64,000 bases of DNA from Siccibacter turicensis LMG 23730 (GTDB taxonomy: Bacteria; Pseudomonadota; Gammaproteobacteria; Enterobacterales; Enterobacteriaceae): contig NZ_AWFZ01000061.1 of the NCBI RefSeq assembly GCF_000463155.2, positions 44,525 through 108,524 on the forward strand. Direction: 5' to 3'. The position numbers were made by a program, and so were the translations under genes. Below are positions 20,587 to 31,191 of the stretch, piece after piece (within the stretch, counting starts at the first letter, position 1; each line of letters opens with the position of its first letter). The notes under the pieces are model-generated. The model was not told where the DNA came from. It did not search any database and saw only the letters and a program-made list of their open reading frames with translations.

Positions 20587-20663
20587 GTTGACGTAACACA
20601 GTGTGCTTTGCGGCCACCACCCGCAACACCTGAAAAAAAACCTCGCTCCGGCGGGGTTTTTTG
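20587..20663 (+). ncRNA. istR: IstR-1 antisense RNA antitoxin
   Basis: About 75-nt constitutive RNA beginning gttgacgtaacacagtgtgc, matching E. coli IstR-1 in its tisB-pairing part and ending in the terminator hairpin aaacctcgc/gcggggttt plus T-run. It represses TisB synthesis in unstressed cells. Readthrough forms like IstR-2 would start at a LexA-controlled site further upstream. Confidence 0.9.
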
Positions 20664-20675
20664 TTTTGTGGTTCT

Positions 20676-20699
20676 CCTACCTGTTTTGGTAGGTTTTTT
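20676..20699 (+). terminator. Second terminator behind istR
   Basis: cctacc/ggtagg stem with a 6-nt loop and a run of six T, giving backup termination before the cdi locus. Confidence 0.8.
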
Positions 20700-20932
20700 C
20701 ATATTTTTAACGTTTTTCTTACCCCTTCTGGCACCACCGCCATTCAGGTAAAACCGTTGATTAAGCGAAATTTTTGGCTTTTTCCGCCGCGTCAAATCGT
20801 CCCGGTCTGGCACTAATCGGAAAATGGTTTTGTTAACGGCGCATTTATTTACACATCTTCACACTTCCCCTATCATCCCGGCGCTTGTTTACATATTAAG
20901 CATTTGTTAAAGCGACAAGAGACCTGCCAGGG

Positions 20933-22705
20933 ATGAAGCACACCATCATTACAGGGGTAGCCCTGATTAAAAAAAGCTCGCGTTGTGGGATCCTGCTCAC
21001 CGCCGCGCTGCTGATCTCCCCTGCGGGTCACGCTGCGCCAACGCCCCCGGCACCGTCCGCCGCGCCGACCGCGCCCGAGCCGCCGCGCATGCTCGAAGAT
21101 CGCGGTGACACGCTGTTTCAGAACCAGCAACAGCGCCAGCGCGCCCTGGAAGATACCCTGACGCCGCCGACCCCGGACGTGCGCCTCTCGCCGCCCGCGT
21201 CGTCGTTTGGGCGTCTTACCTTCGAGCCGGAAACCCCCTGTTTCCAGATCGATCGCGTGGAGCTGAGCGGCCAGCAGGCGTTGCCCCACTGGCTCCCGCT
21301 GCAACGCCTGGCGAAGCAGGGCGAAGGCCACTGCCTCGGTGGTAAAGGCATTAATTTGCTGATGAGCACCCTGCAAAACCGGCTTATCGATCACGGCTAC
21401 ATCACCACCCGCGTGCTGGCGCCGGATCAGGACCTGACCCGCGGCACCCTGTCGCTGGTGATCCTGCCGGGCTACGTCCGGGACGTGAAGCTCACCCCGG
21501 ACAGCGACCGCTACCTGACGCTCTACAGCGCCTTCCCGGCCCATGCCGGTAATCTGCTCGACCTGCGCGATATCGAGCAGGGTCTGGAGAACCTGCAGCG
21601 TCTGCCCACCGTACAGGCCAGCATGGAGATCGTGCCTGGCGAACAGCCGGGCGAGAGCGATATCGACGTGACGTGGCACCAGAGCAAAATGTGGCGTCTC
21701 GGCGCCTCGCTTGATGACTCCGGCTCGCGCAGCACCGGGCGCTATCAGGGCGGCCTGACGCTGTCGCTGGACAACCCGCTTTCGCTCAGCGATCTGTTTT
21801 ATATCTCAGGCTCACGCAGCCTCCACGATCGCGGTGACAAAGGCAGCAAGAACGTTACCGGCCACTATTCGGTGCCGTTTGGCTACTGGATGGCAGGCGT
21901 CACCGCCAGCGATTACGACTACCGTCAGACCGTGGCGGGCCTGAATGAAGATTACCGCTACAGCGGAAAACGTAAAAACCTCGACTTCCAGCTGAGCCGC
22001 GTGCTGCACCGCAGCGGCACGCAGAAAACCACCCTCAGCGGGGACGTGCTGACCAGCGAATCGCGCAACTACATCGACGACACCGAACTGGACGTGCAGC
22101 ATCGCCGCACCTCGGGCTGGCGTCTGGGATTGCAGCACCGTCACTACATTGGCCAGAGCGTGCTGGATGCCGGCATCAGCTACCAGCGCGGCACCCGCTG
22201 GTTCGGTGCCATTCCGGCTCCGGAGGAGTACAGCGGCGAAGCCACGGCGCTCAGCAAGATTGTCTCGCTCAGCGCCGGGTTAGATATCCCGTTTGAGATT
22301 TACAACCAGTCGTTCCGCTACAACGTCCAGTACCAGCGCCAGATGAGCTCCACGCGGCTTACCCCGCAGGAGGAATTTTCCATCGGTGGCCGCTGGTCGG
22401 TACGCGGCTTCGACGGCGAGCGCACGCTCAGCGCCAGCCACGGCTGGCTGGTACGCAACGACCTGGCCTGGCGCACACCGCTGCCGCAGCAGGAGTTCTA
22501 TCTGGGGGCTGACTACGGCGAAGTGGGCGGCAGCACCAGCAACGGCGTGCTTATCGGCAAGCACCTGGCAGGCGGCGTGGCGGGCCTGCGCGGCAACGCG
22601 TTCAACACCGGGTATGACCTGTTCGCCGGGGTGCCGTTCTCACGGCCCGACGGCTTCGAGACCAGCCACTACACGCTCGGCTTCAGCCTGAACTGGAGTT
22701 ACTGA
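20933..22705 (+). CDS. cdiB: Two-partner secretion transporter CdiB
   Basis: Outer-membrane Omp85-type transporter that exports its CdiA partner. The 590-aa protein has an N-terminal signal sequence ending near AGHAA. A proline-rich linker and the plug helix region with [12 protein letters not shown] precede two POTRA domains (about residues 100-235, beginning [11 protein letters not shown]). The rest is a 16-strand barrel with [16 protein letters not shown] near 490, the conserved VRGY/F motif of the inward-folded loop 6. It lies 52 nt ahead of cdiA. Confidence 0.93.
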   Translation: MKHTIITGVALIKKSSRCGILLTAALLISPAGHAAPTPPAPSAAPTAPEPPRMLEDRGDTLFQNQQQRQRALEDTLTPPTPDVRLSPPASSFGRLTFEPETPCFQIDRVELSGQQALPHWLPLQRLAKQGEGHCLGGKGINLLMSTLQNRLIDHGYITTRVLAPDQDLTRGTLSLVILPGYVRDVKLTPDSDRYLTLYSAFPAHAGNLLDLRDIEQGLENLQRLPTVQASMEIVPGEQPGESDIDVTWHQSKMWRLGASLDDSGSRSTGRYQGGLTLSLDNPLSLSDLFYISGSRSLHDRGDKGSKNVTGHYSVPFGYWMAGVTASDYDYRQTVAGLNEDYRYSGKRKNLDFQLSRVLHRSGTQKTTLSGDVLTSESRNYIDDTELDVQHRRTSGWRLGLQHRHYIGQSVLDAGISYQRGTRWFGAIPAPEEYSGEATALSKIVSLSAGLDIPFEIYNQSFRYNVQYQRQMSSTRLTPQEEFSIGGRWSVRGFDGERTLSASHGWLVRNDLAWRTPLPQQEFYLGADYGEVGGSTSNGVLIGKHLAGGVAGLRGNAFNTGYDLFAGVPFSRPDGFETSHYTLGFSLNWSY

Positions 22706-22757
22706 TTTACGCTTTTCCTGGCGGCCAGGCGCTGCCACACGCAACAGGGATCTGAGG

Positions 22758-25700
22758 ATGAACAAAAATCTGTATCGTATCGTGTTCAACAAAGCACGCG
22801 GTATGTTGATGGTAGTGGCAGAGATTTCCCGTAGCTGTCGTGCGGTAGCCTGCCCGGCATCCGGTCCGTCGTGCGTGAAGCGTCAGTGTATTACCCGTCT
22901 GAGCGCGGTCTCGTTCGGCCTGCTGCTGGCGCTTGGCGCGGTGCAGCCCGCTGCCGCCAACATCGTCGCCGATCACAGCGCACCGGGTAAGCAGCAGCCC
23001 ACCATCCTCAACACCGCCAACGGAACGCCGCAGGTTAACATTCAGACCCCGAGCAAAGCCGGGGTGTCGCGCAACGTCTACAGCCAGTTCGACGTTAACA
23101 GCAAGGGCGCGATCCTCAACAACAGCCGTAAAAATGTCGCGACCCAACAGGGCGGCATGGTGGCCGCTAACCCGTGGCTGGCGCGTGGCGAAGCCCGCGT
23201 CATCCTTAACGAAGTTAACTCCCGCGATCCGAGCCGCCTGAACGGCTACGTTGAAGTCGCCGGGAAAAAAGCCCAGGTGGTGATCGCTAACCCCTCTGGC
23301 ATCACCTGCGACGGCTGCGGATTCATCAACGCCAACCGCGCCACCCTCACCACCGGCCAGGCGCAGCTTAAAGACGGCAACCTGACCGGCTATGCGGTCA
23401 GCAAAGGCGAGATCGTGGTGCAGGGGAAAGGGATGGACAGCTCCCGCCAGGATTACACCGACATCATCGCCCGCTCCGTCAAGGTGAACGCGGGCTTGTG
23501 GGCTAACGATCTGAAGGTCACCACCGGGGCTAACACGGTGGATGCGGCGCATGACCGCGTGGAGGCAAAAGCAGCGGATACGTCCACCCGCCCGCAGCTG
23601 GCGGTGGACGTCGCGAATCTTGGCGGCATGTACGCCGGGAAAATTCGTCTGACCGGCACCGAAGCGGGCGTCGGCGTCCGTAACGCCGGAAACATCGGCG
23701 CGCAGGCCGGAACGGTGGTGGTCACCGCCGATGGCCGCATCGAAAACAGCGGGACTATCAACAGCAGCGGCGATACGCAGCTGGCGGGCAACGGCGTCAC
23801 CAACAGCGGCCACGTCTTTGCCGGGGGGAACGCCACGGTCAGCAGCCGCGGCGACGTGGAGCACAGCGGCACGCTGGCGGCAACCGGCAATACCAGCGTC
23901 AGCGGTACCCGCATCACCGCCACCAAAGCCAGCACGCTGGCATCCGGCGTGGGCAAAGATGGCAAGGTCGGTAAGCAGGGCGATCTGCGCCTGACCAGCA
24001 ACGGCACATTGACGATGCAGGGGGAAACCCTGGCCGCCGGTACGCTCGCCACCCGCAGCCAGGGTATCGACGCCCGCGGCGGGCGCGCTAGCGCCACTAC
24101 CGCCACCCTGGATGCCGGTGATGGCGACATCGATCTGCGCCAGGCGCAGGTCAGCGCGCTGGAGACGCTCGATGCGCGTAGCGCCGGAAAGCTCAATAAC
24201 GACGGCGGGGCGCTGAATGCAAAACGCGTGGCGCTGAACGCGCACGATATCTCTAACCAGCAGGGTGAAATCGTCCAGACCGGCGATGCGGACATGACCC
24301 TTGCCACGCCGGGCACGCTGAACAACAGCGGCGGGCGCATTGCCACCAATGCCACTAACCTCACCCTGAAAGGCATAGACATTGATAACCGCAAGGGCGA
24401 GATTGTCCACGCGGGTAAGGGCGCGCTTGGCGTCACCACGCCGCGCTTCAACGGCGATGAGGGGGCTGTCGCCTCGGCGGGCAGCCTGACGGCCGACGTC
24501 GGCGATCTGCAGCTTAACCACGCCTCGACCACCGCCCAGCGCGTCACGCTGGACGCGGATAACCTGTCGCACCGCGGCGGCGAGCTGGTGCAGAAAGGCA
24601 CTGACGAGATGCATATTGCCTCACGCGGTACGCTGGATAACGAAGGCGGCACCGTAGCCGCTAACGGCGCTATCAGCCTCAAAGCCGGGACGCTGAGCAA
24701 CCGCAGCGGTAACGTCACCGCCGCGGGGGACGGTAGCCTGGATGCCCGCGTCACGGATGCTCTGGACAACGAGAGCGGCACGCTGGCGGCAAACGGCGAC
24801 GTCACGCTTGAGGCCGGCACGCTCAATAACCACGGCGGGAAAGCCGCGGCGCTTGGCGACGGCAGTTTGCGCGCTGAGGTGACCGGCGTGGTGGACAACA
24901 CCGCCGGTCTGCTGACCGGTAACAACGCGGTAGCACTGCAGGCCGGGTCGCTGGATAACCGCAGCGGGCAAACCGTCGCCGCAGGTGAAGGTGGGCTTAT
25001 CGCCAACGTTGGCGGCATGCTGAATAATGAAGGCGGCACATTCGCCGCCGATGGCGATATGAATCTCACTGCCGGGACGCTCAACAACCGCAGCGGGAAA
25101 ACCATTGCCGCCGGAGACGGCAATCTTACTGCCCGCATCGCCGGCGCGGTGGATAACACCCAGGGCACGCTGGTGGCGGGCAAGGATCTCGATGTGCAGG
25201 CCGGCACGCTGAGCAATAGCGGCGGGGTATTCGGCAGTAACCAGAACGCCGTGCTGCGCACCCGCGAGCTGGATAACGCAGCGGGGTCGGTACAGGCCGG
25301 TCAGGCGCTGACGCTCAATGGCAGCGATGCGGCGCTGACCGTCAACAACCGCGCCGGCAGCCTGGTAGCCGGGAAGCAGCTCGACGTGACGGCCTCGGCC
25401 CTGAGCGGTGACGGAAAAATACTGTCCGACGGCGACATGAACCTTAACCTCGCCCAGGGCTTCACCAACCAGAGCCAGACGGTGGCCAACGGCGCGCTGT
25501 CGTTGGTAAGCGGCGGACACGTTGACAACCAGGGCAAGCTGCTGGCGGGCAAGCGTCTGACGCTCAACGCCGCCAGCGCCAGCAACGCCGCAGGCGCAGA
25601 GCTGGGTGGCGGTGAAACCCATCTCACCCTGAACGGCACGCTCACCAACCGGGGGCTGATTGACGGCTCGCTGACCCATATTCAGGCGGCAACGCTGGAT

Positions 25701-28700
25701 AACCTCGGCACCGGACGGCTGTATGGCGATCGGATCGCCCTCCAGACCGGCACGCTGAATAACGCTGCCGAAAACGGCGTGGCGGGCACCATCGCCGCGC
25801 GCGATCGTCTGGATATCGGCGCAGGTACTCTCAATAACAGCGGCCACGGGCTGATCTACAGCGCAGGCGCAATGGCCATCGGCGGCGGTCTGGATGCGGC
25901 GTTTAACGCCACCGGACGCGGCGGCGTGCTGACCAACCGCGGCGCGACCATCGAGTCGGGCGGCGATATGCGCATCGACATGAACGAGGTCCAGAACCTG
26001 AACAACAATCTGGTCACCGAAGTGGTGGTCAGTGAGGTGTCCAGCCACCACGAAGCGGTGCTGAAGGGTAAAACCGAGCGCTTTGACTGGAGCCAGGTCG
26101 ATACCCGTAAAAAGAACAAGTACGGGGTTCACACCGCGAAAATGCCGGACGGCACCAGCGGCAGCGAGTTCTATGAGTACAACTACACCCGCACCGTGCA
26201 GGAGACGCGGGTGAAAGAGACCGATCCGGGCAAAATCATCTCCGGCGGCAATCTCACCATCAACAGTGGCCTGGTGCATAACCAGGACAGCCAGATCATC
26301 GCCGCCAGACTGCTGTCTGGGGTGATCAGCGTGCTGAACAACGATCCCGCTACCGGGATTAAAACCATCACCGACGTCGGGCGGCAGACGCGCTGGTACG
26401 CGAAGAAAAAGAAAAAGAAACTGGGCGGCACCAAAACCTCTCAGGGTAAAAGCGGCAGCGACTATAAGCCCAGCCCGGTTACCCAGACTATCTCGCTCAG
26501 CACCGTAGCGTGGCAGAGTAACGGTGCCGTGCAGGGGAGCGGCGCAGCCCCTTCCGGGCGCGACACCGGGCAGTTTGCCCGGCCGGTCTCCCTGACCTTC
26601 AACGGCTCGCAGCCGGTACATCTGGCCCCCGGCCAGAGCTGGGAAGTGGGGCAGAACGTGCAGAACGCCAACGGCGCTACGCCGGACCGTCTGGTGCGCA
26701 CCAGCGGCGTGAACACCCGTCTGCCGTCCGCCAGCCTCTATACCGTGCACGCCTCGCCGACCAGCAGCTACCTGATTGAGACCGACGCGCGCTTTACCAA
26801 TGAACGCACCTGGCTTAGCTCCGACTACATGCAGAAGGCGCTGTCGCCCAATGGGGATGTGATCCTCAAGCGGCTTGGCGACGGCTTCTACGAGCAGCAG
26901 CTGATCCGCGATCAGGTGGCAAACCTGACCGGGCAGCGGTATCTCAGCGGCTTTGACGACGACAATGCCCAGTACAAGGCGCTGATGGATGCCGGTATCG
27001 CCTTTGCGAAAGCGCACAACCTGACCGCGGGCGTCGCGCTCAGCCCGGAACAGATGGCGCTGCTGACCTCCGACATGGTGTGGATGGTGGCCGAAACCGT
27101 ACAGCTGGCGGACGGCAGCAGCCAGCAGGTGCTGGTTCCGCAGGTTTACGTGCGGGTGAAAGAGGGCGACGTGGACGGCAGCGGTTCCCTGATAGCAGGT
27201 AACCGCGTCGCGTTGCAGACCGGCGAGCTGAACAACAGCGGCACGCTGCTGGGGCGCGATATCACCGCGCTCAGCGGGAACAACATTACCAACAGCGGCA
27301 CCATTCGCGGCAGCAATATCGACATCGCCGCCCTGACCGATTTCAGCAACATCGGCGGCACGATGCTGGCCGACGACAGCTTGCAGGTGAAGGCCGGACG
27401 CGATCTCACCAGCACCAGTACCCTGCGCGGCGACGCGGCGAACCGTCACCTCGATCGCACAGCGGGTATCTATGTGCAGAACGACGGCGGTAAGCTGGTC
27501 TTACAGGGCGTCAACGACGTTAACCTCGCCGCCACGCTGGTGGGCAACAACGGCAACGGGAGCACCACCACCATTGCCGCGGGCAACAACATCAATCTCG
27601 GCACCATCACCACCACGCACAGCGAGCGCGGCGACTGGGGCAAGGACAACTATCGCGATCTGACAGCGCGTAACGACATTGGCAGCCAGATTGCCGGCAA
27701 GGGCAGCGTGACGCTCTCCGCGGGCAACGATCTGAACGCCCGCGCGGCGACCGTTGATGCCGGGGACGCGCTGACCGCCGTCGCTGGCCGGGATCTCAAC
27801 ATCACCGCGGGTGAGTCGGCCTATCACCTGACCGAACACAGCAAGCAGACCAGCAAAGGCTTCCTCTCGGGGCAGTCGCTGGAGACGCACGATGAAGTCC
27901 GGGCGACCGAAGCCGTTGCCAGCAACTTCACCGGCGACAAGGTGACGCTGCTGGCCGGGAACGACCTGGCCGTGCGCGGCAGCAACGTCGCGGGCGACGG
28001 CGACGTGCGCCTTGGCGCGGGCAATAACCTGACCATCGACACCGTTGAGGAAAACCGGCAGGAGAACCATCAGCGCAAGGAGAGTAAATCCGGCCTGATG
28101 GGCACCGGCGGCATCGGCTTTACCGTCGGCAGCCAGAGCCTGAACACCACCGATGATGGTAAGAGCATCAGTCACGCCATCAGCACCGTGGGCAGCAGCC
28201 AGGGCAACCTGACGCTGCAGGCTGGCAACGACCTTAACGCGCGCAGCGCGGAACTGATCGCCGGTCAGGATATGACGCTGGAAGCGAAGAACATCGCCAT
28301 TACCGCCGCCGCCGACTACAACGAGCAGACCCATAAGGTTGAACAGAAGCAGAGCGGCTTCACGCTCGCGCTCTCCGGCACCGTCGGCAGCGCGGTGAAC
28401 ACCGCCGTTGAGACCGCCCACCAGGCGCAGTCCAGCGGTAACGGCCGCATTGCGGCGCTGCAGAACACCAAAGCGGCGCTGACCGGTATTCAGGCAGCAC
28501 AGGCGGCACGGTTGGCAATGGCGCAGGCAGGCACGCCAGCCGCGTCCGATAATACCGTCGGCGTCAGCCTCTCTTACGGCTCGCAGTCCTCGTCCTCCAC
28601 TCAGCACAGCGAACAGACCACCGCGCGCGGCGGCAGCCTGACCGCCGGGGATAACGTCAACATCACGGCGACAGGCTCCGGCGCGAAAGGCGTGGACGGC

Positions 28701-30965
28701 GATATCCTGATGCAGGGCGCAACGGTGCAGGCCGGTAAAGATGTGAACCTGACCGCCAACCGCGATATCAACCTGCTTTCGGCGCAGAACACCCAGCAGC
28801 AGACCGGCAGCAACAAGAGCAGCGGCGGCAGCGTAGGCGTCGGCATCGGCGCGGGCTCCGGTGGCTGGGGCATTAACGTGTCCGCCAGCGTCAACAAGGG
28901 CAAGGGCAGCGAGAAAGGCAACGGCACCACCCACACCGAGACGCTGGTTAACGCCGGCGACACCGTCAACCTGACCAGCGGACGCGACACCACCCTGACG
29001 GGTGCCCAGGTGAGCGGAGAGACGGTGAAAGCCGACGTCGGCCGCAACCTGACGCTGACCAGCGAGCAGGACAGCGACCGCTACGACTCGAAGCAGCAGA
29101 ACGCCAGCGCCGGTGGGAGCTTCACCTTCGGCTCCATGAGCGGCTCGGCCAACGTCAGCCTCAGCCGCGACAAGATGCACAGCAACTACGACAGCGTGGT
29201 TGAGCAGACCGGGATCTACGCCGGGAAAGGCGGCTTCGACGTCACCGTGGGCGAGCACACCCAGCTTAACGGCGCGGTTATCGGCTCCACCGCCAGCGCG
29301 GACAAAAACCGCCTCGACACCGGTACCCTGGGCTTCAGCGACATCCACAACCAGGCGGATTACAAGGTTGAGCACCAGAGCATCGGCCTGAGCACCGGAG
29401 GCAGCATCGGCAGCCAGTTTGCCGGTAACCTGGCGAACACCATGCTGGCGGGGGTGAACGATGAGGGCCACGACAGCGGCACCACCCGGGCGGCGGTAAG
29501 CAACGGCACCCTCGTGATTCGTGACCAGGACAAGCAGGCTCAGGACGTGGCACAGCTGAGCCGCGACGTGGAGCACGCCAACGGCTCGATTTCGCAGATA
29601 TTTGATAAAGAGAAAGAGCAGCAGCGCATCCAGCAGGCGCAGCTGGTGGGTGAGATGGTGAGCCAGGCGACGGATATCGTGCGCAGCGAGATGGCTATCC
29701 ACGCCACCGAAGCGGCGAAAGCGAAGCTGGCGACGGCGTCGAAGGATGACCTGGATAAGGCACGTCAGGACATCCTGGATAAAAACCCGAAAGCGAACCC
29801 GGATGCGGAAGCTATTGCCTCGCAGGCCTACCAGAACTATTACGACGCGGAAGTGAAAGCGAGCGGCTTCGGAGTAGGGGGTAAATATTCCCGGGTGATG
29901 GATACCGCGGGCGCGGTGATTAAGGGACTGGCGGGCAGCGACCTGGGCGCCGCGCTGGCCGGCGGTGCAGCGCCGTGGATAGCGGAGTACATTGGTCACG
30001 GGGCTAAGCTTAACGACGGAGAAAAAATCGCGGCGCACGCGGTGGTCAACGCCGCCCTCGCCGCCGCCCAGGGCCAGAACGCCGCCGCAGGTGCCGCGGG
30101 CGCGGTAACCGGCGAGCTGATGGGGATGATTGCCGCCGAGATGTACGGCAAAAAAGCAGGCGCCCTCACCGAAAGCGAAAAAGAAACCGTCTCGGCGCTG
30201 GCCACCCTGGCCTCGGGCCTTGCCGGTGGACTGGTGGGCGACAGCACCCAGAGTGCCGCCTACGCTGCGCAGACAGGGAAGACGACGGTTGAGAATAACC
30301 TTATGGGTGGCACTGAGTTCGGGCAGGAAGAGTTCATCCGGCAGCATGGCATTGATATGGCGAGCTGTACTGATGCCCCAGGTTCAGCAAGTTGCCAGAA
30401 AGCCAAAAATGAGCGTGATGCAGTTGGTCTTGCTCTTGCTACGGGAAGTGTTGCATTCCTTCCAGGAAGCGCTCAAGTAATGTGGGGTTTAGGTGCCACC
30501 GCAAATGCTGGGATTGGCTATATGGCAGACGGAACGATCGACCCGGCAAATGCAGCGATTGCGGGATGGGTCAATGTATTCAGTATGGGCAATGGCCTTG
30601 TCGGTACGGTTGGCTGGAATGCAGCAGGTGGTGCTTTAGGTAACTGGTTAGACGATAAGGATCCACTGTCTGGCGCTATTTCAAATGGCACAGGTGCAGC
30701 ATTTGGGTATGGTTTGGGCAAGGGAGTTTCCTGGGCTACTAATGCTGGTGCTAACTGGTGGAAAGGTGGTTGGGATCCTAAATATAACCCTGTTTTAAGG
30801 GCGTACACGGAAGTGAAGGGTGATTTTGGTATCTCAAAAGAGATGACCCCAAGTAATATACCTGGTTTCTTCGGGGACGTAGGTGGTTCAGTCTTTTCTG
30901 AAACTACAGGTAAAGGTGCAGAAGCCGTAGTGAATAAGGTTAAAGAAAAAAATGAGAAAAAATAA
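22758..30965 (+). CDS. cdiA: Contact-dependent inhibition toxin/filamentous haemagglutinin CdiA
   Basis: 2735-aa surface stick protein that delivers a C-terminal toxin to touching neighbours. It has an extended signal peptide (MNKNLYRIVFNKARGMLMVV, the ESPR type) to about residue 70, then the TPS secretion domain with NPSGI and CDGCGFIN. Long FHA-type repeats full of GTLNN/AG.DL motifs follow, with a Tyr-rich receptor/secretion-arrest region around residues 1100-1450. FHA-2 repeats and the pretoxin domain end at VENN (residues 2511-2514). The last 221 residues are a Gly/Ala-rich hydrophobic tip from a lower-GC segment, which suggests a membrane-active toxin, not a nuclease. It overlaps cdiI by 14 nt. 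Confidence 0.92.
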   Translation: MNKNLYRIVFNKARGMLMVVAEISRSCRAVACPASGPSCVKRQCITRLSAVSFGLLLALGAVQPAAANIVADHSAPGKQQPTILNTANGTPQVNIQTPSKAGVSRNVYSQFDVNSKGAILNNSRKNVATQQGGMVAANPWLARGEARVILNEVNSRDPSRLNGYVEVAGKKAQVVIANPSGITCDGCGFINANRATLTTGQAQLKDGNLTGYAVSKGEIVVQGKGMDSSRQDYTDIIARSVKVNAGLWANDLKVTTGANTVDAAHDRVEAKAADTSTRPQLAVDVANLGGMYAGKIRLTGTEAGVGVRNAGNIGAQAGTVVVTADGRIENSGTINSSGDTQLAGNGVTNSGHVFAGGNATVSSRGDVEHSGTLAATGNTSVSGTRITATKASTLASGVGKDGKVGKQGDLRLTSNGTLTMQGETLAAGTLATRSQGIDARGGRASATTATLDAGDGDIDLRQAQVSALETLDARSAGKLNNDGGALNAKRVALNAHDISNQQGEIVQTGDADMTLATPGTLNNSGGRIATNATNLTLKGIDIDNRKGEIVHAGKGALGVTTPRFNGDEGAVASAGSLTADVGDLQLNHASTTAQRVTLDADNLSHRGGELVQKGTDEMHIASRGTLDNEGGTVAANGAISLKAGTLSNRSGNVTAAGDGSLDARVTDALDNESGTLAANGDVTLEAGTLNNHGGKAAALGDGSLRAEVTGVVDNTAGLLTGNNAVALQAGSLDNRSGQTVAAGEGGLIANVGGMLNNEGGTFAADGDMNLTAGTLNNRSGKTIAAGDGNLTARIAGAVDNTQGTLVAGKDLDVQAGTLSNSGGVFGSNQNAVLRTRELDNAAGSVQAGQALTLNGSDAALTVNNRAGSLVAGKQLDVTASALSGDGKILSDGDMNLNLAQGFTNQSQTVANGALSLVSGGHVDNQGKLLAGKRLTLNAASASNAAGAELGGGETHLTLNGTLTNRGLIDGSLTHIQAATLDNLGTGRLYGDRIALQTGTLNNAAENGVAGTIAARDRLDIGAGTLNNSGHGLIYSAGAMAIGGGLDAAFNATGRGGVLTNRGATIESGGDMRIDMNEVQNLNNNLVTEVVVSEVSSHHEAVLKGKTERFDWSQVDTRKKNKYGVHTAKMPDGTSGSEFYEYNYTRTVQETRVKETDPGKIISGGNLTINSGLVHNQDSQIIAARLLSGVISVLNNDPATGIKTITDVGRQTRWYAKKKKKKLGGTKTSQGKSGSDYKPSPVTQTISLSTVAWQSNGAVQGSGAAPSGRDTGQFARPVSLTFNGSQPVHLAPGQSWEVGQNVQNANGATPDRLVRTSGVNTRLPSASLYTVHASPTSSYLIETDARFTNERTWLSSDYMQKALSPNGDVILKRLGDGFYEQQLIRDQVANLTGQRYLSGFDDDNAQYKALMDAGIAFAKAHNLTAGVALSPEQMALLTSDMVWMVAETVQLADGSSQQVLVPQVYVRVKEGDVDGSGSLIAGNRVALQTGELNNSGTLLGRDITALSGNNITNSGTIRGSNIDIAALTDFSNIGGTMLADDSLQVKAGRDLTSTSTLRGDAANRHLDRTAGIYVQNDGGKLVLQGVNDVNLAATLVGNNGNGSTTTIAAGNNINLGTITTTHSERGDWGKDNYRDLTARNDIGSQIAGKGSVTLSAGNDLNARAATVDAGDALTAVAGRDLNITAGESAYHLTEHSKQTSKGFLSGQSLETHDEVRATEAVASNFTGDKVTLLAGNDLAVRGSNVAGDGDVRLGAGNNLTIDTVEENRQENHQRKESKSGLMGTGGIGFTVGSQSLNTTDDGKSISHAISTVGSSQGNLTLQAGNDLNARSAELIAGQDMTLEAKNIAITAAADYNEQTHKVEQKQSGFTLALSGTVGSAVNTAVETAHQAQSSGNGRIAALQNTKAALTGIQAAQAARLAMAQAGTPAASDNTVGVSLSYGSQSSSSTQHSEQTTARGGSLTAGDNVNITATGSGAKGVDGDILMQGATVQAGKDVNLTANRDINLLSAQNTQQQTGSNKSSGGSVGVGIGAGSGGWGINVSASVNKGKGSEKGNGTTHTETLVNAGDTVNLTSGRDTTLTGAQVSGETVKADVGRNLTLTSEQDSDRYDSKQQNASAGGSFTFGSMSGSANVSLSRDKMHSNYDSVVEQTGIYAGKGGFDVTVGEHTQLNGAVIGSTASADKNRLDTGTLGFSDIHNQADYKVEHQSIGLSTGGSIGSQFAGNLANTMLAGVNDEGHDSGTTRAAVSNGTLVIRDQDKQAQDVAQLSRDVEHANGSISQIFDKEKEQQRIQQAQLVGEMVSQATDIVRSEMAIHATEAAKAKLATASKDDLDKARQDILDKNPKANPDAEAIASQAYQNYYDAEVKASGFGVGGKYSRVMDTAGAVIKGLAGSDLGAALAGGAAPWIAEYIGHGAKLNDGEKIAAHAVVNAALAAAQGQNAAAGAAGAVTGELMGMIAAEMYGKKAGALTESEKETVSALATLASGLAGGLVGDSTQSAAYAAQTGKTTVENNLMGGTEFGQEEFIRQHGIDMASCTDAPGSASCQKAKNERDAVGLALATGSVAFLPGSAQVMWGLGATANAGIGYMADGTIDPANAAIAGWVNVFSMGNGLVGTVGWNAAGGALGNWLDDKDPLSGAISNGTGAAFGYGLGKGVSWATNAGANWWKGGWDPKYNPVLRAYTEVKGDFGISKEMTPSNIPGFFGDVGGSVFSETTGKGAEAVVNKVKEKNEKK

Positions 30966-31191
30966 TAAATTAATTTGGGCTGTTATATTTATATGTCTTT
31001 CGATAATAGGTATGACATTGTTGTCATTATTCGGTTATTTTTTATTCGCGTTTTTATTATGGATGGTAGGCGGACAGTTAGATGTAAATTTGCCGGAAAT
31101 AATTACCTCTATAAAAATAGGTGTTTTCGGTGGGGGCATCGTTGGTTTGGGCGTTGTGCTGATGAGGCTTTTTAACGTTAAAGGCTTTTGA
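30952..31191 (+). CDS. cdiI: CdiI-like immunity protein (two-helix membrane protein)
   Basis: 79-aa protein with two hydrophobic helices (about residues 8-40 and 52-72) and a basic N-terminus (MRKNNK), clearly an inner-membrane protein. It starts inside the last codons of cdiA, is AT-rich like the toxin tip, and so fits the immunity position of cdiB-cdiA-cdiI loci. A membrane-located immunity protein fits a toxin that attacks the inner membrane. Assignment rests on position, topology and composition, not on a recognised family. Confidence 0.75.
   Translation: MRKNNKLIWAVIFICLSIIGMTLLSLFGYFLFAFLLWMVGGQLDVNLPEIITSIKIGVFGGGIVGLGVVLMRLFNVKGF

Noticed and set aside
22707-30347. Very long open frames on the strand opposite cdiA (600-950 codons)
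   Set aside because: They are mirror frames created by the GC-rich, repetitive cdiA sequence; they lack ribosome sites, recognisable domains and normal protein composition.
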